64,000 bases of DNA from Burkholderia sp. IMCC1007 (GTDB taxonomy: Bacteria > Pseudomonadota > Gammaproteobacteria > Burkholderiales > Burkholderiaceae): contig NZ_JAPVQY010000004.1 in assembly GCF_027257875.1 (NCBI RefSeq), positions 62,001-126,000 of the forward strand, in the 5' to 3' direction. Numbering within the stretch: position 1 is the first letter of the stretch; every line of letters begins with the position of its first letter. Shown one piece after another: positions 44,681 through 52,524 of this stretch. Below the pieces are notes generated by a model. That model worked only from the letters and a program-made list of their open reading frames with translations, was not told the DNA's origin and ran no database searches. Position numbers and translations under genes: made by a program.

Positions 44681-45037
44681 ATGTCCGATATCATCCGCAT
44701 CGAAACCAACGCGCGCATGAGCCGCGTCGTCAAGGCCGCCGGCCTCGTATTCATCGGCGGCCAGACGTCCGCGGATTCGACACCCGACATCAAGGTGCAG
44801 ACCGCGAAAGTGCTGGAAAAGATCGACGGTTTTCTCGAGCAGGCCGGCATCGACAAAACGCGCATCGTGTCCGCGCAAGTGTGGCTCGCCGACATCACGC
44901 GCGACTTCGCCGGCATGAACGACGTGTGGGATGCGTGGGTGCCGGCGGGCCACGCACCGGCACGCGCGACGGTCGAAGCGAAGCTTGCGGCCCCGCATCT
45001 GCTGGTCGAGATCGCGGTGGTGGCCGCGCAACGCTGA
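44681..45037 (+). CDS. RidA family protein (enamine/imine deaminase-like)
   Basis: A 118-residue member of the YjgF/YER057c/UK114 family, which forms trimers and hydrolyses reactive enamines and imines made by flavin and PLP enzymes. The opening RIETNARMSRVVKAAGLVFIGGQTSAD, the QTAKVLEKIDGFLEQAG segment and the C-terminal PAGHAPARATVEAKLAAPHLLVEIAVVA strand (Arg of the active site is in the ARATVE stretch near 99) are all present. ATG 44681 follows GAAGGAG. It ends the operon; a strong terminator follows 40 bp later. It likely processes the imine produced by the operon's oxidases. Confidence 0.93.
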   Translation: MSDIIRIETNARMSRVVKAAGLVFIGGQTSADSTPDIKVQTAKVLEKIDGFLEQAGIDKTRIVSAQVWLADITRDFAGMNDVWDAWVPAGHAPARATVEAKLAAPHLLVEIAVVAAQR

Positions 45038-45078
45038 CGGCCGGCCGCGCCGCTCGGCTGCGGCGCATCGTTGCAAGA

Positions 45079-45114
45079 CAACGGGCTCGCGTGATCGAAC
45101 GCGAGCCCGTTTTG
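45079..45114. terminator. Bidirectional terminator between RidA operon and porin
   Basis: Perfect 12-bp stem: ACGGGCTCGCGT (45081-45092) and ACGCGAGCCCGT (45099-45110) around a 6-base loop, followed by TTT and preceded by ACAA. It separates the convergent RidA and porin genes. Confidence 0.9.
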
Positions 45115-45197
45115 CTTGCCGGCATGCCGTTCCGGATGCCGGCTGCGTACCGCGTACCGTGCACCGCGCGGCGCCATCGCCGCACGGTGCCGCCGGA

Positions 45198-46337
45198 TCA
45201 GAACCGGTGACGAATCGCCGCGCGCAGCACGACCTGGTTCGCGGTCGACGACGAGCCGGCCGCGCCGGGCACATACGCGACGTCGAGCCCCGTGCCGGTC
45301 TTGTCGCCGCCCGCGTGCTGATAGCCGGCCTGCACGTAAAGATCGGTGCGCTTCGACAGGAAGTAGTCGCCCATCAGCCCGGCCATCTGGAAGGTCGGAT
45401 GCAGCGTGCCGCTCGTCGCGTCGAACGTCGTGCGCGTGTACGTGTACATCGCGCCGACGAAGAACGCCGGCGTGAACTGGTACTTGCCGTTGACCTCGAA
45501 GTTCTGGAAGCGCAGGTTCGACAGCGTGCCCGACGCGAACGTGCCGACATGGTTCAGGCTCGTCGGTCGCGACGCGTTCGTGTTGGTGTACGCGAAGCCG
45601 ACCGTCGCCTTGCCGAACGTGTAGTTCACGCCCGCACCGAAGATCCGCAGCCGGCCCGCGACGAAGTTCTTGTCGCCGCCGTTGCTGATCGCGCCCGAAT
45701 CGGTCGTCGACGGATTGTTCGCCTGCAGGTAAGCTGCGCCGAGCAGCAGCCCGCCGTTCGTGTAGGACGCGCCGACGCTGTACTGCCGGTTGTTCGCGAA
45801 GTTGGTGTCGTTCGAGAAACTGTAGGTGCCGCCGAACTGGAACCCGGAGAACGCCGGACTCATGTACTTGACGGTGTTGTTCACGCGGAACGAGTTGTCG
45901 GTGTTGTCGTTGTCGTACGGGTGCGTGAACAACGATCCGCCCCAGTTTCCGTTGGCCGTGGTCGGCGCGAGAAAGCTGACGACCGCGTCGTACTGGCGGC
46001 CGAGCGTGACGGTGCCGTACTGCGCGCTGCTCAGGCCGACGTACGCCTGGCGGCCGAACATCAGCCCGCCCTGGCCGAGCTTGCCGGTGTTGACGTTGTA
46101 GCCGTTCTCGAGCTGGAACACCGCCTTCAGGCCGCCGCCGAGATCCTCGGCGCCCTTCAGCCCGAACCGGCTGCCCGACGTGACGCCGCTTTGCAGCTCG
46201 ACGACCTTGCTGCCGCCCACGTTGTTGGTGTAGTCGATGCCTTCGTCGATGATGCCGTAGAGCGTCACGACGCTCTGGGCATGAGCGGCCACGCCGAACG
46301 TCGCCACGATGGATGCCGCGAGCACTTTCTTCTTCAT
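45198..46337 (-). CDS. Outer-membrane porin, OmpC-like Burkholderia type
   Basis: A complete 379-residue porin. The signal peptide is MKKKVLAASIVATFGVAAHA and the mature protein starts QSVVTLYGIIDEGI. It contains SGSRFGLKGAEDLGGGL and GRQAYVGLSSAQYGTVTLGR, and it ends in HRF, with the C-terminal phenylalanine required for outer-membrane insertion by BAM. Length suits a 16-strand trimeric porin. The start at 46337 is set by the signal peptide; a longer open frame upstream adds no secretion signal. It lies 127 bp downstream of the DAO oxidase gene of the Pot-type operon, and may provide outer-membrane entry for that operon's substrate. Confidence 0.95.
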   Translation of the reverse strand: MKKKVLAASIVATFGVAAHAQSVVTLYGIIDEGIDYTNNVGGSKVVELQSGVTSGSRFGLKGAEDLGGGLKAVFQLENGYNVNTGKLGQGGLMFGRQAYVGLSSAQYGTVTLGRQYDAVVSFLAPTTANGNWGGSLFTHPYDNDNTDNSFRVNNTVKYMSPAFSGFQFGGTYSFSNDTNFANNRQYSVGASYTNGGLLLGAAYLQANNPSTTDSGAISNGGDKNFVAGRLRIFGAGVNYTFGKATVGFAYTNTNASRPTSLNHVGTFASGTLSNLRFQNFEVNGKYQFTPAFFVGAMYTYTRTTFDATSGTLHPTFQMAGLMGDYFLSKRTDLYVQAGYQHAGGDKTGTGLDVAYVPGAAGSSSTANQVVLRAAIRHRF

Positions 46338-46464
46338 AGATATGGACTCCAAACCACTAAGGTCGATAGTTGTAGATACCCACTGCCCTGCTGAAAACGC
46401 CGTCAGACGCCGGGTACGGCGCCGAGCGGCCGGGACGGCGAGCGCCGCCGCGCCCGCCGCGGCG

Positions 46465-47754
46465 TCAAAGCGCGTGCGCGGCCCGCGCGTGCCGGCCCTG
46501 CATGAAGCGATCGGCGCGGAACGCCGCGAGATCGAGCGACGGCCGGCCGTCGCCGATCCATTGCGCCATCTGCACGCCAACCGCCGGGCCGAGCGCGAAG
46601 CCGTGACCGCTGAAACCGGCCGCGACGAACAGGTTCTGCGCCGGATCGGGACGATCGATGATCGGGATCACGTCCGGCGTCAGATCGATCCGGCCTGCCC
46701 AGCTCGTTTGCAGCGCGATCCGGTCGAGATGCGGGAACAGCGCGCGAAAGTGCGCGAAGTTGCTCGCGACCTTGCGCTCGTTCACGCGCGGTTCGGGCAA
46801 CGGCAGCACGGCGCCGTCGCGGCGCGCCGCGCGTCGCAGCGCATCGATGAATTCGCGGCCGAGCGACAGCCGCAGTTGGCGCCAGTTCTCGCGATAGGCC
46901 GGCAGGAAGTGCCGCAGCCCGCGCAGCGATTCGATCGACAGGTCGTAGTCGGCGCCCTGGCCGCGATAGCCGTTGCCGATCACGAACGAGCCGTCGCGGC
47001 GCGGCCGGTACGCGACCTGCGGGCCCCAGACGGCGATCCGCGTGAACACGCCCGCCGGCGACGTGCGCCCGACCGACGAGCGGATCGCCTGGATCGGCAG
47101 ATCGATGCCGGCCTGGCGCGCGAGGTGCGCGGTGCCGATGCCGGCCGCCAGCAGCACCGCGCCGCCGTCGATGTCGCCGTCGCCGGTCGTGACGCCGACG
47201 ACGCGACCGTTGACCGTCTTCAGCCCATGCACGGGCGCGTGTTCGACGATCTCGACGCCGAGCCGGGCCGCCTCGCGCGCGATCGAGCGCGACGCGACGG
47301 CCGGTTCCGCATACGCGTCGCCGGGCGTATGGAGCCCCGCGCGCCAGCGGCCCTGCAGTTGCGGCACCAGCACGCGGATCTCGTCGGCGCCGACGCGCCG
47401 CGCGTCGAGCCCGTGCGCGGCCGCATCGGCGACGCCGGCGCTCACGCGCGCGACGTCCTCGTCCGTTTCGGCCACCATCAGGATGCCGGCCACGTCGAAC
47501 TCCGTCGCGGCCGCGCCGAGCCGCTCGGTCAGGTGATGCCAGATCCGGTTGGCCTCCTGCGCGAGCGGGATTTCCGCCGCGTGCCGGCCCTGCTGGCGCA
47601 CGAAGCCCCATGCGCGGCTCGACTGCTCGGACGCCACCTGCCCGCGTTCGAGCACCACCACCTTCGCGCCGCGCTCGGCCAGCCACAGCGCGGTCGAACA
47701 GCCGACGATGCCGCCGCCGACGATCACGACGTCCGCCCGTTTCGGGTTGCCCAT
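46465..47754 (-). CDS. FAD-dependent oxidoreductase (DAO family)
   Basis: A 429-residue flavoenzyme of the D-amino-acid-dehydrogenase/sarcosine oxidase type. FAD loop ADVVIVGGGIVGCSTALWL (about 7-25), VVVLERGQVASEQSSRAWGFVRQQGR (spanning about 33-58, with the conserved GFVRQQGR) and a C-terminal lid VAAGFSGHGFALGPAVG near 385. The start at 47754 (MGNPKRADVVIVGG) follows GGAG; the frame upstream overlaps the permease. It is the last gene of an operon with a Pot-type transporter, and likely oxidises the imported amine or N-substituted amino acid. Confidence 0.91.
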   Translation of the reverse strand: MGNPKRADVVIVGGGIVGCSTALWLAERGAKVVVLERGQVASEQSSRAWGFVRQQGRHAAEIPLAQEANRIWHHLTERLGAAATEFDVAGILMVAETDEDVARVSAGVADAAAHGLDARRVGADEIRVLVPQLQGRWRAGLHTPGDAYAEPAVASRSIAREAARLGVEIVEHAPVHGLKTVNGRVVGVTTGDGDIDGGAVLLAAGIGTAHLARQAGIDLPIQAIRSSVGRTSPAGVFTRIAVWGPQVAYRPRRDGSFVIGNGYRGQGADYDLSIESLRGLRHFLPAYRENWRQLRLSLGREFIDALRRAARRDGAVLPLPEPRVNERKVASNFAHFRALFPHLDRIALQTSWAGRIDLTPDVIPIIDRPDPAQNLFVAAGFSGHGFALGPAVGVQMAQWIGDGRPSLDLAAFRADRFMQGRHARAAHAL

Positions 47755-47767
47755 GTCCGTGCGCTCC

Positions 47768-48571
47768 TTATTTCGCCGCGTTGAGCATGCGACCGCGCCG
47801 GTAGTATTCGGCGGGAATGACGCACGCGAAGGTGAACACGATGAGTGCGGACGCAACGGCCGTCAGCGCCGGCGTAAGCTCGTAGCGCAGGTTCGCCCAG
47901 ATCATCATCGGCAGCGTCTGGCGGCCGCCCATGATGAACAGCGCGACGATCAGGTCGTCGAACGACACGAAGAACGCGAACACCGCCGACGACAGCACGG
48001 CCGGCCGGATCGCCGGCAACGTCACGCGCCAGAACGCCTGCGTCGGGTTCGCGCCGAGAATGCGCGCCGCGCGCTCGAGCGAGTCGCCGGTCTGCTTGAC
48101 GGCGGACGCGACGATGATCACCACGAGCGGCAGCGCCATCGTCGCGTGGGCGAGCACCAGCACCCACGCCTGCCCGTACACGCCGAGCTTGCCGACCAGC
48201 AGCAGGATGCCGAGCGCGAGGATGATCTGCGGCACCAGCTGCGGGCCGAACGACACGATCGACACCGTCTTCGTCAGGAACGACGGACGGCGCACGATCG
48301 CGATCGCGGCGAGCGTGCCTGCCGTGATCGCGATCAGCGTCGAGCAGACGGCGATCCACAGGCTCAGCAGCGTCGCCTGGGTCCAGCTGCGATGCGCGAG
48401 CACGTACCGGTACCAGCGCAGCGAGATGTCGGCCGGCGGAAAGGTCAGGAACTCGCTGCTGCTGAACGAAATCCCGAACGTGATGAACACCGGAAACAGC
48501 AGGAACAGGATCGCGATCCCGAGAAAAATGCGTCCGAGCAAGCCCGGAACGTCGATGCGCAATGCCCTCAC
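47768..48571 (-). CDS. ABC transporter permease, PotC-like
   Basis: A 267-residue inner-membrane permease with six hydrophobic segments: LLGRIFLGIAILFLLFPVFITF near 10-31 and QIILALGILLLVGKLG near 125. The ATPase-contact loop GDSLERAARILGANPTQAFWRVTLPAIRP is near 171-199. Its ATG overlaps the stop of the PotB-like gene by 4 bp, and its stop is 13 bp before the DAO gene start. It forms the channel with the product of 48568. Polyamine-type importers of this arrangement also import opines, mannopine, agropine or related amines in Rhizobiales and Burkholderia. Confidence 0.93.
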   Translation of the reverse strand: MRALRIDVPGLLGRIFLGIAILFLLFPVFITFGISFSSSEFLTFPPADISLRWYRYVLAHRSWTQATLLSLWIAVCSTLIAITAGTLAAIAIVRRPSFLTKTVSIVSFGPQLVPQIILALGILLLVGKLGVYGQAWVLVLAHATMALPLVVIIVASAVKQTGDSLERAARILGANPTQAFWRVTLPAIRPAVLSSAVFAFFVSFDDLIVALFIMGGRQTLPMMIWANLRYELTPALTAVASALIVFTFACVIPAEYYRRGRMLNAAK

Positions 48572-49425
48572 TTGCGACCTCCTTCATAGCTCTTCGGCAA
48601 CATGCGGCGCGTCACGCCGAGGATCGGCGCCATCACCACCAGCGCGGTGCCGATCAGGAAGATGGACAGCACGGCCGCGCCGTTCCATTCCAGCGTCTGC
48701 ACCACCTGCGTGCTGATCACGTTCGCGACGAGGCTGTCGTTCGGCCCGCCGACGAGCGCGGGCGTCACGAAGAAGCCGAGACACAGGACGAACACGAGTG
48801 CGGCGCCGTTGATCGCGCCGGCGGCGGTCAGCGGCACGAACACGCGCAGGAACGCCGTCAGCCGGCCGGCGCCCATGATGCGGGCGGCACGCACGAGGGT
48901 CGGGTCGACCGACGTCATCGCGCTGAAGCTGCTCAGCACGACGATCGGCAGCAGGATCTGCGTCATCGTCACGTACACGGCGCCGCGCGTGAACAGCATC
49001 TTCAGCGGATGGTCGAGCACGCCGATCTCGAGCAGCAACCGGTTGACCAACCCGTCGCGGCCGATCACCACCATCCACGCGTAGGTCCGCACGAGCACGC
49101 TCAGCCACATCGGCGTGATGATCGCCATCAGTGTCCAGGTGCGCATGCGCGGCCCGAGCCGGTAGATCTGCAGTGCGATCAGGTAACCCAGCACCAGGCA
49201 CGCGAGCGCCACGACGGCCGCCACCAGCAGCGTGCGCATCGTCAGCAACACATAGGTGTCGGTGCCGAGGAAATCCTGGAAGTTGGCCAGCGTGAAGCCG
49301 TTGCCCTGGTCGTCCGCCAGGCTCCAGCGCAGCACTTCGCACACCGGGATCAGGAAGAACACCGCCAGCAGCAGCTTGGACGGGATGATCAGACCCAGTC
49401 GCCGCCCACGATCGATAGTCGCCAT
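48568..49425 (-). CDS. ABC transporter permease, PotB-like
   Basis: A 285-residue inner-membrane permease. Hydrophobic segments start at LGLIIPSKLLLAVFFLIPVCEVL near 10 and LLVAAVVALACLVLGYLIAL near 66. The EAA-type loop is DPTLVRAARIMGAGRLTAFLRVFVPLTAAG near 174-203, followed by GAALVFVLCLGFFVTPALVGG. Its 3' end overlaps the PotC-like gene by 4 bp. It is preceded by the binding-protein gene after 44 bp. The order ATPase, binding protein, PotB, PotC on the minus strand is standard for this family. Confidence 0.93.
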   Translation of the reverse strand: MATIDRGRRLGLIIPSKLLLAVFFLIPVCEVLRWSLADDQGNGFTLANFQDFLGTDTYVLLTMRTLLVAAVVALACLVLGYLIALQIYRLGPRMRTWTLMAIITPMWLSVLVRTYAWMVVIGRDGLVNRLLLEIGVLDHPLKMLFTRGAVYVTMTQILLPIVVLSSFSAMTSVDPTLVRAARIMGAGRLTAFLRVFVPLTAAGAINGAALVFVLCLGFFVTPALVGGPNDSLVANVISTQVVQTLEWNGAAVLSIFLIGTALVVMAPILGVTRRMLPKSYEGGRK

Positions 49426-49469
49426 ATCAGTACTCGCCTCTCATTCTCGACACGGAATCCCGCCTGCGC

Positions 49470-50546
49470 TTACGCGCCCGCATTGCCCTTCAGGCGCCAG
49501 CGATCCCACGCGCGCTGGATCCGCGGCAGGTTGTCGGCCCAGAATTCGCCGTTGAACTGGAACTGCACCTTCAGGTTGTCCGGATAGGTCGGCAGCTCCG
49601 ACTGCAGGTTCTTCGGCAGGCGCTCCATCAGCCCCGGCGCGAAGCCCGGATACGGCAGCGCCTTGGTCATGTCGGCCCCGCGCTGCGGATCCGTCCAGCA
49701 CCACTTCAGCCAGCGGTACGCGCCGTCGGTATGCTTCGCGCCCTTCAGGATCGAGTGAAAACCCACCATCAGGGCGCCGCCGTTCCACACGATCCGCACC
49801 GGCACGCCTTCCTTCTGCAGCGGCGGGACGCGGCCGTTCCACGCGGTCGCGTAATAGACCTCGCCGCTCGCGAGCAATTGCAGCGGCTGCTGGCCCGAGG
49901 TCCACCACACGGCGATGCTCGGCTTGATCTGATCCATCTTCTTCAGCGCGCGATCGACGCCCTCCTTCGTCGCCAGCGTCTTGTAGACGTCCGCCGGCGC
50001 GACACCGTCGGCGATCAGCGCGAACTCGAGGTTCTTGACCGGCGTGTCGTGCAGGCTGCGCGGGCCGGGGAAGGTCTTCAGGTCCCAGAAGTCGGCCCAC
50101 GAGCCCATCGTCTTGCCGGGCGGCAGCTTGTCGGTGCGCACGACCATCGTTTCGGAATACGAGTTGATCCCGACGCCGTACGGGTTGCGCGCCAGCGCGG
50201 GCAGCTTGTTGTCCGGGTCGATCTTGCTCCAGTCGAGTTTCTCGAGCCAGCCGTTCTTCGCCGCCGCGAAGATGGTGTCCGCCGACGTGTTCGAGATGTC
50301 CCAGATCACGTTGCGGGTCAGCATCTGCGCGCGAATCTCCGCCGTGGAATCGTCCGTGTTCGCCGGCTGGATCACGATGCCGGTCGCCTTCGTGAACGGC
50401 TCGTCGCAAATGCGGCGCAGCGCCTCGCCGAAGGTGCCGCCGCCGGACGCGCGCACCACCACGTTGTCCGACTGCGCGTGGGCGGGATGCCACGCGGCGC
50501 CGGCCGCGACGATGGCAGTCAGGATTGCATAGCGTTTCATCAACAT
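49470..50546 (-). CDS. ABC transporter substrate-binding protein, PotD/PotF-like
   Basis: A 358-residue periplasmic binding protein. A signal peptide MLMKRYAILTAIVAAGAAWH is followed by PAHAQSDNVVVRASGGGTFG at the mature start. LTRNVIWDISNTSADTIFAAAKNGWLEKLDW near 73-103, GINSYSETMVVRTDKLP near 125-141 and AVWWTSGQQPLQLLASGEVYYATAWNGRVPP near 211-241 match polyamine/opine-type binding proteins. A tryptophan- and asparagine-rich pocket (WWTSGQQ, AWNGR) suits a cationic or N-substituted ligand. The gene is 27 bp downstream of the ATPase gene. Confidence 0.92.
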   Translation of the reverse strand: MLMKRYAILTAIVAAGAAWHPAHAQSDNVVVRASGGGTFGEALRRICDEPFTKATGIVIQPANTDDSTAEIRAQMLTRNVIWDISNTSADTIFAAAKNGWLEKLDWSKIDPDNKLPALARNPYGVGINSYSETMVVRTDKLPPGKTMGSWADFWDLKTFPGPRSLHDTPVKNLEFALIADGVAPADVYKTLATKEGVDRALKKMDQIKPSIAVWWTSGQQPLQLLASGEVYYATAWNGRVPPLQKEGVPVRIVWNGGALMVGFHSILKGAKHTDGAYRWLKWCWTDPQRGADMTKALPYPGFAPGLMERLPKNLQSELPTYPDNLKVQFQFNGEFWADNLPRIQRAWDRWRLKGNAGA

Positions 50547-50573
50547 GATCCGTCTCCTCCTTTTCGTGGTTCG

Positions 50574-51665
50574 TCAGTCGTTCAGGACCAGCAGGTCCTC
50601 GACGTTGAAGCGGGCGCGCACGGCCGCGCCGATCACGAACAGGTTGTCGCGCTCGGACGCCGTGGTGCGGAATTGCTGGGCCAGCAGCAGCTTGCCGGAC
50701 GCCAGCCGCAGGTGGACCATCAGGTTGTTGCCGAACATCTGCACGTTCTCGATCGTCGCGGCGGCCGACACTTCCGCGTCGGTCGTCGGCTGATCGGGCG
50801 CCGACAGCCGGATCTTCTCGGGCCGCAGCGCGACCGCGGGCGACGCGCAGTCGCGCGCGCCGCGCAGCCCGTCCGCCGCGATCTCGACGCCCCAGTCGGG
50901 CACGCCGAGCACCATGCCGCGCCGGCGCGCGGCCGCCGTATTGCTTTGCCCGACGAAGGTCGCGACGAACGCGTTGACGGGCTGGTCGTAGACGTCCTTC
51001 GGCGAGCCGCGCTGCACGAGCCGGCCTTCGCTCAGGATGATGATCTCGTCGGACATCGACATCGCCTCCGACTGATCGTGCGTCACGTAGACCACCGTGC
51101 TGCCCGTGCTGCGCTGGATCCGCTTGATCTCGAACTGCAACGCCTCGCGCAGCTTCAGGTCGAGCGCGCCGAGCGGCTCGTCCATCAACAGCACGCGCGG
51201 GCCGAACGAGATCGCGCGCGCCACCGCCACGCGCTGCTGCTGGCCGCCCGACAACTCGCGCGGCATGCGCCGCGCGAGCGACGACAGCTGCACCGCCGCC
51301 AGCGCATCGGCGACCATCCGCTCGGTCTCGGACTTGCGGACCTTGCGCATCGTCAGCGGAAACGCCACGTTCTGCGCGACGTTCATGTGCGGAAACAGCG
51401 AGTAGTTCTGGAACACCATCCCGATGTTGCGCGCTTCCGGCGCGAGCGACACGATCGACTTGCCGTCGAGCAGGATGTCGCCCGCGGTCGGTTCGATGAA
51501 GCCCGCCAGCATGTTGAGCAGCGTCGTCTTGCCGGAGCCGCTCGAGCCGAGCAGCGTGACGAAACTGCCCGGTTCGATCACGGCATCGAAATGCTCGACG
51601 GCCGTCATGGTCCCGTAGCGTTTCTGCACGCCACGAAATTCGATATGTGCACCGCTGGTAGTCAC
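50574..51665 (-). CDS. ABC transporter ATP-binding protein, PotA-like
   Basis: A 363-residue ATPase of the spermidine/putrescine group. Walker A LGSSGSGKTTLLN (about 36-48), Q-loop GMVFQNYSLFPHM near 81, signature [15 protein letters not shown] near 137, Walker B VLLMDEPLGALDLK near 157, H-loop VTHDQSEAM near 196, then a C-terminal TOBE-type domain from about 275 (ALRPEKIRL). It has the same layout as the ATPase at 37819, but the two are not close copies. It lies 37 bp downstream of the enoyl-CoA hydratase gene and should be part of the same transcript. Confidence 0.93.
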   Translation of the reverse strand: MTTSGAHIEFRGVQKRYGTMTAVEHFDAVIEPGSFVTLLGSSGSGKTTLLNMLAGFIEPTAGDILLDGKSIVSLAPEARNIGMVFQNYSLFPHMNVAQNVAFPLTMRKVRKSETERMVADALAAVQLSSLARRMPRELSGGQQQRVAVARAISFGPRVLLMDEPLGALDLKLREALQFEIKRIQRSTGSTVVYVTHDQSEAMSMSDEIIILSEGRLVQRGSPKDVYDQPVNAFVATFVGQSNTAAARRRGMVLGVPDWGVEIAADGLRGARDCASPAVALRPEKIRLSAPDQPTTDAEVSAAATIENVQMFGNNLMVHLRLASGKLLLAQQFRTTASERDNLFVIGAAVRARFNVEDLLVLND

Positions 51666-51702
51666 GAGCGCCCTCCCGACGTATGAAGAAGACCGACGAC
51701 CA

Positions 51703-52524
51703 TCACGAACCCGCGACCGCCGAGCGGGACTTGCGCCACTCGATCGCGGCCTTCAGCCCGTGTTCCTTGCGGATGCGCGAGAACTCGGCCGTTTCCGGGT
51801 TCTCTTCGGCCTCGACCATGATCCCCGCGTCGAGCGCCGCTTCGAGCGCGGTGCGCATGCCCATCGTGTCGAAGGTCCGGTTGATCGCCTGCTTGAAGTA
51901 CGTGACCGAATGCGGCGACGAGCTGACGATCTGCAGCGCGAGGTCGCGCGTGAACGCTTCGCGCTGCGCATCCGGCACGACGTGGTTGACGATGCGCGCG
52001 TCCTTCGCCTGCTCGGCGCCGAAGCCCTCGATGCCGCACATCAGGATTTCCTTCGCGAGCTTCGGGCCGGCGAGCCACGGCAGCATCAGCAGCACGCTCG
52101 ACGATCCGAACTTCGCCTCGGGCATGCCGAAGCGCGTGCTTTGCGCCGCGATCGAGATGTCGCATGCGAGCGACAGCTCGAACCCGCCGGCCAGGCAATG
52201 GCCGTGGATCGATGCGATCGTCGGCTTCGGACAATCCCAGAAGCTCATCATGAACTCGAAGTTCTGCCGATAGCGCGCGCGCCAGCCGGCCACGCCCTTG
52301 GTCGCGCGCTGCACGCTCTGCTTCAGGTCGAAGCCCGAGCAGAACGACTTGCCTTCGCCGGACACCACGATCACGCGCACCGCGTCGTCGTCCGCGAGCC
52401 GTGCGAGCGCGTCCATCGACTCCGTCATCAATTCGACCGAGATCGCGTTGTGGATCTCCGGTCGCGCGAACGTCAGGTAGCCGATGCCGTCCTGCCGGGA
52501 AACCTTCAGGGTCGTGTAGTTCAT
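51703..52524 (-). CDS. Enoyl-CoA hydratase/isomerase family protein
   Basis: A 273-residue crotonase-fold enzyme. Oxyanion-hole parts are FCSGFDLKQS (about 61-70, with FD where many have AD) and HGHCLAGGFELSLACD (about 108-123). MPEAKFGSSSVLLMLPWLAG near 132-151 lacks the usual E...G pattern exactly, so hydratase activity is not assured. Its start overlaps the stop of the NDP-forming synthetase by 4 bp (ATGA). The two genes in front of a Pot-type transporter suggest that, after uptake and oxidation, a carboxylic acid is activated with CoA and processed. It differs clearly from the hydratases at 6663 and 16925. Confidence 0.9.
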   Translation of the reverse strand: MNYTTLKVSRQDGIGYLTFARPEIHNAISVELMTESMDALARLADDDAVRVIVVSGEGKSFCSGFDLKQSVQRATKGVAGWRARYRQNFEFMMSFWDCPKPTIASIHGHCLAGGFELSLACDISIAAQSTRFGMPEAKFGSSSVLLMLPWLAGPKLAKEILMCGIEGFGAEQAKDARIVNHVVPDAQREAFTRDLALQIVSSSPHSVTYFKQAINRTFDTMGMRTALEAALDAGIMVEAEENPETAEFSRIRKEHGLKAAIEWRKSRSAVAGS